This document shows positions 11,021-22,400 of a stretch of 64,000 nucleotides of DNA, piece by piece. The notes beneath the pieces were generated by a model, which did no database searches, had not been told where the DNA came from, and was given only the letters and a program-made list of their open reading frames with translations. Made by a program: the position numbers and the translations under genes. How positions within the stretch are numbered: the stretch's first letter is position 1; each line of letters begins with the position of its first letter. This stretch comes from Telopea speciosissima (taxonomy: Eukaryota > Streptophyta > Magnoliopsida > Proteales > Proteaceae): NCBI RefSeq assembly GCF_018873765.1, contig NC_057918.1:12904862-12968861 (forward strand), written 5' to 3'.

Positions 11021-13789
11021 TGTTTCTCGTGTAGACATCTTTTTTTCTATGTACAAATCATCTCTGTCTCGTCAGTAGACACAGTATACAAATACATTCA
11101 TAATTGTTTAGTTGTATCTGCTTGTAGTTTCTAATAACCCATTTTTTAAAACTTACAAAACCCTTTTCTCTCTCTCTCTTTCTCTAATCTGGTCAAACTC
11201 CAAATCAGTAAACTCCATTAAAGGAATAGGGAGAATATTATGAAGCTAATATGGGTTAAGCTATGCTCGTAGGCTCTCATATGGGATGGGCTTTTTGTAA
11301 CCGTTGGATTAGTTCTAAGAGTGTCTGATGCAAGTTTGAATCAGAACAAAGGTGGGGTAGGGGCTTTAAAGGTTGATTCCTATTGGACGTTTCAAATGAC
11401 TCTTAATCCTCATCAATGCTTCTCTTTCATGCTTGCTTTATTATAGATAAAGAGAGAGAGAGAGAGACAGACAGACAGGGGGGAGAAGCATAATAAATGG
11501 TTCAGAGGGAAGATGGTCCCTCTTACACGATAGCATCTGTGACCTTTTGCACTGCTTTTGGACTGAGTAATTAACCTTTTTCACTTGTCCAAATGGGATT
11601 GTTTTGGTTTACAAGAAGACCTTTGGATCTAGTGGCCCTGCCAATTATGATAATTTATGCCAATTATGGCCATTTGGAACGTTTAGGAGATGGTTAACTT
11701 CTAATCCCACTCTAATCTGGACTGTAACTCCATGCTCGTGGTTGAACCTAGACCTGTTTCCAAAGAGGCTAGGTAGTTCTTTGGTGCTTTGTTTTGTTAA
11801 TGGGAGGGGGATTCCTAGCCGGTTGCATGGCCCCTACATTAGCACGGAATCAATGAGAGGATGTGCATGGACATCCAACATAGGTGAGAATTTTCATTTT
11901 ATCGGAGGCGGATGGTCATTTTGTTCTTTCTTTGTGTGGCGCAAGCATTATATCACTTGGCAGTCTTCTTTTTTTTTTTGTTAAGTTGGAAAAAAAAATT
12001 TGTTAAATCATTTTGGAAGGTCTCATCCTTCTCCTTTGAGAGTGTCGAGTTCAAACATCTTATGGTGTATTTAGAAATTGACATCTTTATTCATTTACCC
12101 TTTAATCTTATTTTCAAAAATTTTTAAGTTGGAGTATAAAGGGTATTTAGACGTTAAAAGATTTTCTTTAGACATCGAAAAATCTGGGTTGAATGGGGGA
12201 AAACATATTTATACTAAAATCTTTAAAATTTCATGGCTTTCAAATTGTAAGTCAAAATTAAGTGATTCAAAATGTGTTGAGAAGATTATTCTAAATAATA
12301 TCTAGTAGCATAAAGACAAGAAGTTACCTTAACAAAAAAATATTTTAGAAAATCCATTTGAAAATGAGTCCCAAGATGCCAAAAAGTAAAATCTTTCTTT
12401 CGTTTGCAAACTACTTTTTTAATGATAAAAATTGCATATGAAATTTAAAATTATTTTAATGTTGCTTGACTTTATTTTCAATAGGCCAATTTTTTTAAGG
12501 GTATTTTGATCATTTTTAAAAGTTACAACTTTTGATCATTTTGAGATAAACCATAAAATAGATTTTATATACTCTATCTAAGGGTATCAGATCATTACGC
12601 CATGCACACATCCAAGGTGACAACATGAAGTGTCTACAATATGAGATAAAAGTTCAAGAGTAGAGAAATGGTACTGGATCAATTTTCCGTTAATTCTGAT
12701 TCTATATGGGCCGAAAATCATTGAAACCCTAGAAATGTTATTAGGAAGAAGTCAAAATTTTACATCATTTGTTAGTTCATGAAATTTTTTTATTCAATAA
12801 ATTCAAGGATCTTGCTACAAAGAGATTAATTTTAAATTTTTATTACTATTTTACTGTATAAAAGAAGTAAAAAACAGTGGCAATAAGAGAAGATCAAACA
12901 TGAATAATCATTGATTCAAAGGAGAAAAAAAAAAGAAAAAAAAAAACGCTACGATCCAATTCCAATTTCTCAAACATTTGATGAGATGGAAAAAGGGGGG
13001 GGGGGTTTCTATATTCCATTTCTGAGTGCCTTCTTTTGGCATTATATCGTTGGCACCAGTTGGAGTTTGGCAAGTGATAAATTGATCTTTTTGTATTGGA
13101 TTTTGAAGGAAGCAACTCCAAATCTATCTCTGTCTCTCTCTCCTCAACCATTCCATGGAGCAATGGTGGAGATATATCCGGACTGGAGTCAGGGACACAT
13201 GGTACCTAGGATTCTATGTGGGACCTACTGGACAACTCTAATATTGTTTGTTTGTTTGTTTGTTATATAAAAGTTAAGAAAGTAATGTGTTTGGTTGGGG
13301 GTGGTCAGTAGTGTCACAGCCTCACGGGTTTGGGACTTTGGGGTTCCCCTTCAACGCAACAGACAGCTTCGGTGACAGCTCCCATCCAAGAGATCTCTAC
13401 ACACTTCTCTGCAATCTCATGTGTCATGTTTTTTGTCTTACCCGATAAAGACCCAAATTCTACCCGGAAAAAAAAAGGAAAAAGAAAAAGATACGACCCA
13501 AATTGTGTCACTGCTATACCATTTTTAGAAAATCGGGTATTAGATATTTTGTTCATAAGGTTGATACGTTATATATTTTAAAATATAAATGAGAGTATTT
13601 TTTTTTTTTTTGTGAAAAATATAAATGTGAATATTTATATTTTATATATATATCGAATTGAATCATGTAAGAGGTTTGTATAAATTGTCATTAGTTGTTT
13701 AAGAAATAAAACTCTTTTCGATAGTTATTTTGGTCTTTAAACTTGAGAAATCCTTACTATTGCAGTTGGTTTTTGTGTTTTATAGTGCA
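11021..13789. other. Intergenic region without recognised gene
   Basis: AT-rich DNA with scattered small frames and nothing I recognise. It has a GA/CAGA microsatellite near 11452-11477, a G run at 12996-13006, and TTTG repeats near 13248-13263. The 126-codon frame at 11604-11984 has no family resemblance and irregular composition, so I do not call it a gene. Confidence 0.6.
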
Positions 13790-14232
13790 CTAAAGGTTGA
13801 TGTTTTATTCATCCAAAAACAACCTCGTCATAGTTGGAGGGTTATTAGACTTTAAATACAATATATTCTCATGGAAGATTAAAAAAAAAATAGAAGAGTT
13901 CTACGGAGTATCTAATAACTCTGATTTAGATTCCAACACCTACTTTAAGAATATAAAGGATGTAGATGCAAAACGCTAGAAATAAACCATGTGCTCTAAA
14001 ATAAATTATATGCATTCCAATCATGCCTGAATGCTTGTTGATCCACTAGAAATCGTAAAGTCCATCTGACGTAAGAGTATCTATAAGAGGAAGAAGGGTG
14101 TAGATGAAAAAATAGAAATATTCAAATAAAGACTGATTGCAAAAGGCTATACCCAACAAGAAATGATAGATTACGATAAAACATTTTTACCAATAGCGAT
14201 GATTAAATTCATTCGAATTTTATTATCCATTG
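13790..14232 (+). mobile_element. Degenerate Ty1/copia reverse-transcriptase fragment
   Basis: Plus-strand translation near 14070-14232 reads roughly YKRKKGVDEKIEIFK, stop, RLIAKGYTQQEMIDYDKTF, then LPIAMIKFIRILLSIA. This is the start of a copia reverse transcriptase (the ARLVAKGYTQ..G.DY..TFSPVA.....IR block) with stops and substitutions. The preceding 280 bases may be decayed upstream copia sequence. It is non-functional and carries no visible LTR next to it. Confidence 0.75.
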
Positions 14233-14234
14233 CT

Positions 14235-14345
14235 CACTAAAAGAAACTGGTTATAGGCAGAACCTTTAGTGGTGATAATTTTTACCGCCACAAAAAGATA
14301 GATTTTAAAGGCGATAAAATATTATCACCACTAATGGGCTTTGAT
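14235..14345 (+). mobile_element. CACTA-like transposon end
   Basis: Starts CACTAAAAGAAA, close to the CACTA-superfamily terminus CACTACAAGAAA, followed by a TTTAGTGGTGATAA subterminal block. Perfect 13-base inverted arms lie at 14267-14279 and 14321-14333 (TAGTGGTGATAAT against its complement). No second CACTA terminus or target duplication was found, so this is a fragment abutting the copia remnant. Confidence 0.45.
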
Positions 14346-15779
14346 TATCAAGTCTACAGTAGTAAACTTTTTCCTGCTCTAAAAATATCATGAAAGTACC
14401 AATTAAACCTATATTCATATTCATTCACTTGCCAATTCTTGCAACTATAGGTGTTCTTACAAAAGTGTTATTCACATGAGATCAAAAGTGAGAAAACAAT
14501 GAAAAATTAATGAGAGGGGAATTGCACACTAGCAACATAGCAATTTTTTTCCATTATGGAAGGGAAAGAAGTTGGGTTTCATTGTGGCAACTGATGAGAT
14601 CGGGAAATAATATCCACCAAAACTAGCTTAACCTCACAATTTTAAAAAGTCTCATGAGGGAATGAAGACTTCAATCCTTATAAGAAGTAAGGACCATGGT
14701 CTCCCCTTCACTCACCCACGTGGGAATATCTTTAGTCACCCTTGAGGCTAATCTTTACTCACAATAGAAATCACAAGGATGAAAAGCCTCTCCCCTCTCC
14801 CCTCTCCCCTCTCCCCATGGCTTATAGAGAGCTATTTTAACTCCCTCTCTTAACAAAGAAAAGAAAAGAAAAGCAGAGAGTGAAAGAGTATTAACCTGTG
14901 ATCTGCCTTGTAATACAAGTTGTACAACTCCTTGAAAGTAAACATTAAACAGGGGGCAAGGTTACAGTCTAATCCGTGACATACTTAAAAAGTGTGTTTG
15001 AATTTTTTGGTGCTATGTACTTAAGGGTCAAGGAAAGCGAGTTAAGTTTCACTCTCACAAGTCACAGGCAATAATGCACGCTTTTCGAGAAAGGATGAAT
15101 GTGATAGATTCCTTTAAGTCTGTTAGCTAACATTCTAAGCAAAGTAGCACTTGCACTACTTAACTTTTCTTTTTGCAACCACCCAAATAAAGCTTAAAAT
15201 AATGTTACCTACCTAGTTGTTCTCCTAAGGTTTGTCACTTTCGTGCCATTTGGATTGTTACATTTTACCATTTTTTTTCAAATATTTAAAGAACAACCAT
15301 AACTAATCAACATTTTCTTTTTCTTGATAGATCCACCCCACTTATAAAGGGTGGTGGACTGGTGGGTCATGATTTGAACTTAAAGAAACCATTTTTCTCC
15401 TTATCCATCACCTTTGAAGAAGCACCGAAGCTCAATCCAAAGAACAGCTTGTGAAGAGATTCTTAATGTTGCATTCATGGAAGCTCATAGGCCCCATTTT
15501 TGTATTAAAATCTAAACATGAAATATTTCAAGAGTGTTATTATTCCAGAGTCTTGAGGGCTTTACTTCAACACAAAGCTTGCTTGCAAAGGGAAACTAAA
15601 GAAAATCAATAATATCAAATCCAATTTTACCCAAAACAAAGATGATCGTAGCCAACATCCATCTTTTCAATCGCATTCACTTAAAACTGGATCATACGAC
15701 ATTAAAGTCACTCACTCGTAGTCGCTCATAAATAGCATAAAGTGGATGATGGACCACGAATCTGGACAATAATGATCCT
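14346..15779. other. Intergenic sequence, nothing recognised
   Basis: AT-rich sequence with no convincing frame. It holds a short CTCCCCTCTCC repeat near 14788-14815 and an AAAAG repeat near 14855-14875. No transposon protein signature was seen. Confidence 0.5.
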
Positions 15780-16110
15780 ATGATGTTTGTAAAAAGTCAA
15801 GTCTCAGTAAAGAGGATTAGAGGACATAAGAGTATATTGGTATTTCAATAAATTGCATGTATGGGATTTTGTTATAAATTTGTAACGAGTGTACTTTCTC
15901 TCTAAGTAATCTAAGAGAGGTGTGAGACCGAACAACCATAACCTATTGATTTCTCCATTGATAGTGATGCAGATCTCATATCACCGTGGACATAAGTAAT
16001 CTTGTCGAACCATGTAAATCCTTATGCCCATTGTGTGATTATTTTTTTTATGATTTCCATTCTTTTCCACATCGTTTTAGATTCTAGTCTAGAATTAGTT
16101 CAAGTTATAA
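15780..16110 (+). mobile_element. Probable degenerate copia LTR fragment
   Basis: Contains ATCTCATATCACCGTGGAC followed by TTGTCGAACCATGTAAATCC and a GTGTGATTATT stretch. This is the pattern of the R/U5 part of many plant copia LTRs (ACCGTGGAC...CCGAACCACGTAAATC...GTGTGATT). It may have belonged to the copia fragment at 13790-14232 in the same orientation. Boundaries are approximate because no TG...CA ends or target duplication can be fixed. Confidence 0.5.
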
Positions 16111-16945
16111 TGGTAGATTATGATGGATAGCCCCTTGGAAAATTTTTAACTTATTTTTTGAAGCAACGAATGCTTTGTGACAATACGGGCTCACGCTCAA
16201 AACCCGGATGTGCAGACTATAGAGCCGATTAAGCGAAAGCAAAGATATCGCTCTTGGATGCCCAGATTTTACTGAAGCCAGGCATGACAGATGAGTTGAT
16301 TATTTGATAACTTGCCTGAGCTCAAGATAATTTAGGCCCAACTTCTTACTGTAAATAAATATGGTCCGACTGCCATTGCATTCTTGCTCCTTCCTCACCT
16401 CTACTGCAAGAGGCCATTCAACTATGCCAGGGCCATGAATGATTACTTGCATCTCATCGCTTTTCCTACTTGAGACACCAAATCCTTTTCTCCCCCCAAT
16501 ATTACTTCTAAGATTGGAATTCCAATAACCATCACCATTCACCCCCCAAAATTAATAATACTATTCAATATTGATTGATTTCTGCATCCCTCCCAAAGTT
16601 CACAACCCTAATAACCTTCTCCAATTCAGGTTACCCAAAAACAAAAAAAATCCTTTACTAAGAAATTTTCTCCGACTAACATTGTTCCCATTGTTGGATT
16701 CTCGATGAAACAGAAATCAAACCAATTGTCAAATGCTTAAAGTTGAACCATGATGCTTCAACAAGAAACAGATGGAAGCACTCCACAAAACTTGGATACA
16801 CCACACAGAGATGGTAATTTCTAAGTTTTAATACAAAATATACTTCATAAAAACTTATGTCAGACTGAAAATCTCTTTTTAAGTGATTTCTCAGAAATGA
16901 TTAAACAACAGAAATCCAAGATCTTTATCACCTCCAATTCCCTGC

Positions 16946-17068
16946 CCGGCCCAGTTCCCCAGTTCTTCTAACAAGGGGGTACTGAAATGACCACCCTACC
17001 CCTGTCCAAACAGTCTACCCGGGTGAAGTCCACCACCCCCTATTAGAGGAACTGGGGAACTGGGCCGG
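16946..17068. repeat. 123-bp MITE with 26-base GC-rich terminal inverted repeats
   Basis: The left arm CCGGCCCAGTTCCCCAGTTC plus TCTAA (16946-16971) is the reverse complement of 17043-17068 except for one base in 26. The interior contains CTGAAATGACCACCCTACCCC, the core shared with the dispersed family at 53296, 58105 and 61755. I could not define a target-site duplication. The flanking 16111-16945 and 17069-18400 sequence shows no gene. Confidence 0.65.
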
Positions 17069-18400
17069 ACAAAAAACTGAAGGAGATAATTTCCTATCTG
17101 ATAACGTATCTCTCCTCCTTCGGATTGAATCCAGCCTTCACCCTTTTTTTTGTTTGGGTAGGGTGGGGAGGGGAGGAGGAGGAGGGAGAGAGAGAGAGAG
17201 GAAAAGAAGGTAAAAACAGAAATTAATATGATAAATGAATAAAAAAAATCACTTATTTCACGAGAGCATAGGACCTTGCGAATATTTTAGTTCAAACAAG
17301 AAATTTTCATCTGATTTACAGGACAAAGTATGAAGGAATAAAAATAATCCTTGCTTTCCAGATAAAGAAGATGCAATGGAAATCAGCAAAACAAAACTAT
17401 CCAAATGTGATACCCAAAGCCCAAAGGGAAGCCTCGTTCAGTACAAGGTAGGAGCATTTATACATTCTATTGCCTTAGCAAATGAAGTTGTAGTTAGAAT
17501 TAAACAATCATTACTCGTGGAACAAAGCTGGTTTCTCAGAACAACCTAAACATATCATCGTATAAATTCAGAACTAAAAAAACCATTTCGTAAAATTTAA
17601 GTACGAAATGTAATTAGGGCTCAAATGGGTGGGTTCAGTATGGTTCACACAGCCTTGGCTCTGAGCAAAACATTGGTTCAAGACCCAATATGTAATTAGT
17701 TGGGTACGTGTGACAGCCATATTTCTGGCAAGAGGCTTAATCCACAAAATAACCAATTACCAGGTTCCTTGACTCACTTATGTGTTTGTGGTTGGCCCTA
17801 GTTTCACTTTCACAGCATTGGTCTTTACTAAATTCAAAATCAATTGGGATTGGCTCTGTTTGGCTTAGAAAATGTGGTTTGAGGAACTATATGTGGAGCA
17901 ATTCGGCATAAATTGATACCGACTCCTCTCATGAGGCACCTCTCATACAAATAATATAAAATAGTTTCAGATCTTATTGTGCAAGCATAAATATAGCTCA
18001 AAAAGTTGCATTCTAATTTAATAAAGTTTTAAGTATACAACAGAACTAGGATCCTCCAACAAGAATTTACTTCGATTTCTCACCTACTAAAGTTTTAAAT
18101 ATTATTGTCACCCAGAACATGCACTCCTGCTAGAATAAGATCAACTATCAATATTGAAGACAAACTACATACATGAATATAAACAATTTTCCACCTTACA
18201 TGAGAGCAGTTCAGCATTCTGCAACGGAATCAAAGACAGCACCTGATAGATTGACTTGATATATATATTTCTTTTTGTGAAATGAGAAATGTTCTAACAA
18301 ATGGTGAGTGAAACAACAAAAAAAAGCGTTCTCAACTCACAACCTACATGTGGCTATATTACACTTACAGTAAGAATGCCTGCCTCCTCACTTTTCCTTT
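17069..18400. other. Intergenic sequence between MITE and formin 3' end
   Basis: Includes a GA-rich, G-rich stretch near 17155-17203 and otherwise AT-rich DNA. No reading frame resembles a known family. Confidence 0.5.
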
Positions 18401-19467
18401 AATTTCTCAACTTCTATACAAAATCTTCATGATGTTGCTCCTGTCAAAATCTCAACAAAAAGAAAAACAAAACTACCTTTTATATTACATGAAAAAAGAA
18501 TCAATTGTTAGTAGGGTTAGAGCTATGTACACAGTTCATAGATACATCCCAGACTTGTGCTTTACAATGCAAGGACATCTGCACTGGTTCCCAAAATACC
18601 TGCCAAACGTGGAGAGAAGATTTACTCAAAATCATGAACAAATTAATAGGATTGATTCAGAGTCTTAGACTGACTACTAACAGGATAGTGACTAGTGAGG
18701 CCAGAACCTCAATTGATGGATTCCACTATGGGAACCGCCCTTCAGGGAGAGGTATGCTGTTGCACAAAGCTTGATCACACTCTCACAAGCCTGCAGTAAA
18801 AAACTAAGCCATTGGATCTTGATCCCTGGCACATTTGTGCAAGGAGGAGATGCATGTCGAAACACAATTGGCTACTTCGACACAAAAGAGCACAACTGTC
18901 CTTGCAGGTGGGGTGCTCTCTATCTGGAGAAGTGTCCGTCACATGCAGCCTCAAGGTTGGATTTTTCCCAGCCATTTTTCCCTACGAGGTTTATAGAACA
19001 TCAACTCTTTGGATCAGATGGTTCAGGATTAGGACAACATGCTTCATACAGTGTGGTAAGTTTCCAGTTTACAATCATCTAATATATACATAGAGGTCTC
19101 AGGCTTTACATATTATTTTTGAATCTCAAATCAGAGTGATGGATAAGTTAGGTATTAGCAATTGCTCAATTCATAGCTTTGCCCCTCACTCCTACGTGGT
19201 ACCAGCCACACAAGGCATTTAGGGCCTGAAGCGCAGTAAGCTTCAGATTAGCTCATCTGATTTGACATCACTCATCAGATAAGTACAAAAAAAAATATTG
19301 GTATATCCTTTTAGAAAGCTTACCAATGCAAGATTCCTGAAAATGAGCATTAGGCCGAGTTTGAAGCAGTTCAATTTTGCTGTCGTATGTTTCTATTCAC
19401 ATCCCCCGACAGCTGCATAGGGGAACTTGGGTTCCTGTGTGGGAAGCTATGGAGAAAGCACTTGGAG
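18401..19467 (-). other. Probable 3' UTR and downstream region of the formin gene
   Basis: Follows the formin stop codon at 19468. It has a higher GC content than the surrounding intergenic DNA and no continuing homologous frame, consistent with a long 3' UTR. I could not pick a clear polyadenylation site, so the lower boundary is a guess. Confidence 0.35.
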
Positions 19468-22400
19468 CTATGTTGCAGTTTTCTTTGTCAGGCTAACACC
19501 CTTTGCCTTCTCCATTTCCGCCTCCTTCTGGGCTTTCTTCCTCTCCAGCTCAGCTTGCTTACAGTTCTCATCATGTGCTTTCCGGAACATCCTCACAAAA
19601 TTTAAGAGAGTTGCAGTTACTGCAAATTTCAGTTCAGCATTAGTAAGTGCAGACAGAGGCTAATTTTATCATCATTATAACAGTAAACGACCACCAGATT
19701 CTAGTTTCAATTGAAAGTTAGCCTACAATAAAGTAACAAATGTGGAAATACAAACCAACCCCGTCCGTCCAAAAAAAAAAGAAAAAGAGGAAAGCCTAAA
19801 TTAGCTAATATTATTAGTAAAAGAATCTAATTCCAGGCCAAGCTTCAACAGGTTCCAGCTGACCTACTTCAACCACCAGCTCATAAAAAGTTCAACTGAC
19901 CGGAACTCGAAGAGATTTTATGGCAATAATGCCTTCATGTTCAGGAGAGGATTGCATAGTCTAAACTGATGGATCAAAGGACCACATCTTTAGTAAATAA
20001 GGGACATTTGGAAGGCTAGACAAACATCAATCTGGTCTAGAAGTTCCATAAAAAAATCTGATGTAGAACTAACTGTTACCACTGCTGGAAACAAGACACA
20101 GACAAGATGTCACAAGAAAAGATTCACCATTCACAGAATCACAGTCTCCCATCTTGAAGATCTTTTACACCTTTTTACTTCAATAAATAAACATAATTTG
20201 TTTTAAAAGAGAACTCCCCCCCCCCCCCCCAATACAGTATGACACCACAACATGATAGGATATGGCCCAATACATGTGATCTGTAAAAGATACAACTGTA
20301 CTAATATCATCACCTACGGTGTCACTATATCTGCCTGCCCTCAACCAGAATGAGAGAGATCCTCAAAAGCTAGAAATGATCTAGAATGCTCAATTAGGTG
20401 AGCATTCTTCCAGGGGATTTCAGCATTAAAACATCCATTAGATTGTTAGAGCCAAGTGTCATACTCCAGATGAACCAATTTAGGGATGGAAAAGCCTTCA
20501 ATCAAAGCACAAGGCTTTCAAGCTGCAACTGGAACTACAATATTGGACCTTAAAACACCCACAATATTCTCATGTGTTTTCTAACCCCCCCCCCCCCCAA
20601 TGTCGTCATGATCTGAATTGGCTAGTAAGCTCCCATCAAAGTAAATCTTAACAGAAAGAGATAAGTGGGCCACTAATGCATGATGGTTGGAAGATAAGAA
20701 CCAGATCTACTAAGCAACTCCAGCCCTCTCAAGAGACAGGTGAACTGGCAGGCCCTAAATGCCTCCAGAGTAGCTGCCAAAAATGCTGCTCTGACCATAA
20801 TGATAGGTGTGGGAGCTTGGGTGGGTTTTATTTAAACCCCCTCCCAACCTGAGAAAAGCCAGAGGTTTTCGTTTATTTATTTATTTATTTTTTGGACGGG
20901 GGAGGGGGTGGTTGAGCTTGCATTGATGACTTAGGTAGCCCGCAACACCCGAACCAAAAGAATACACATAGCAATTAAGATATGTCCTAGTCTTGTCCAA
21001 TTAAGATACATCTTAGTCCTGTCAATGATTTATGTAGCCAACTAGTGAGTTTATTTTAGAAGGAAGATATTGTTGTTTGAGGCTTTTATGTTTATTTATT
21101 ATAGGATGATGGTACACATATCAATGTAAATAGGCCTTCTGTCTTGATTTTATTGTCACATCCTGCAACATGTTAACGAAACTCAAAACCACCAGAGCCC
21201 AGCTGTTGGCTTGAATAATTTCGATTGTGTTGGGCTCGGGCTTGGCAATCCCAAAAGCTTGGCTGGGGTTCAGGCTGGGCTTTCCTTCCTAGCCCTTGGG
21301 AAGACTATGGTGTCTATGACATTTGCATTGTTCACTGTACTTGGGTGTCTATTTAATATGCATTGTTCACTCATCATTGTACTTTGTAGTTTTTATTTTA
21401 GTCCTTAACTATTTCTTAAATAATTATTCAATATTATGTGTCTTCATCCATTATTGCATAATTTACTTGTTTTATTTGCCCATTATGTCTCATAGCACTC
21501 AAACAATGTTTATAGGCAAATATTACATAAGGATCCGTTCAATGTTTACTGCCAACCAAGGGTGCAAATCCAAAGAACAAAATTGGGTGAATTTTTTTAC
21601 AATTTGAAGATTTAAATATGTTTATTAAGCCTAAAACAAGCTTCTCTTAAAGTTTCAAAGCAAACTATGACCATTTTCCCACCAAAACCCAAAAAAAAAT
21701 AAAATGCACTGTCTCGCCGAGATCGCGACCTGGTCGAGACACCTCCTCGAGACGAGTTTTTGAACCTTGCCAGGAAGTCAAGAGTCAATATTTTGTAACA
21801 CAATCCAAGAGAATGTACAACCTTTTTGTTTGAAAGATAGATAGCTTCCACTCACTCACAGGATGAGTGCCTCTTGATCCAAATCGTACTGCTGCTTTCA
21901 GCGAGCCTCCATTGAAGATATTGCTCTTGCTCCAACCTCCTAAAAAGTCTAGCATCCTCATTAGGATATTCGTATTTTTTCCCTAGTGATAAATCATTAG
22001 GGTAACCAATTTTTGTGACAATATAGGTTTTCTAGAAGGGAAGAAGTTTCCTCCAATTCTCCATCAAGGACATCCCTTGAGAAAAGATGATACAAAGAGA
22101 CACTGTCATTGTTCACCAAAATAAATTAATCAAATCTGATCATCTTCTCCATGGCTGGGTGGTATAATCATAAAAAAGGTCCTCCCAGCTTTCCACCATC
22201 TAACTGATTATCTTCCTAAGACTTAAATTCTTCCTCTTCCCCAGATTATAGGTCAACCATCCTACCAGAGTCTTCATAGCACTTCATTATGTTCTTCAGG
22301 GCAGACATAATCCTAGTGCCCTCAAATATGTTTCTGACCTACTGCATTCCCCCATAATGCCACAAAAATCACAACAGAATCTCCAAAACATTCTGCACAT

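Noticed and set aside
11604..11984. 126-codon plus-strand frame in the intergenic region
   Set aside because: No recognisable domain and irregular composition; it ends in a poly-T stretch. Probably chance.
16300..16542. 80-codon minus-strand frame
   Set aside because: Looks protein-like in places but has no start context, neighbours or family similarity that I can see. Not enough to call a gene.
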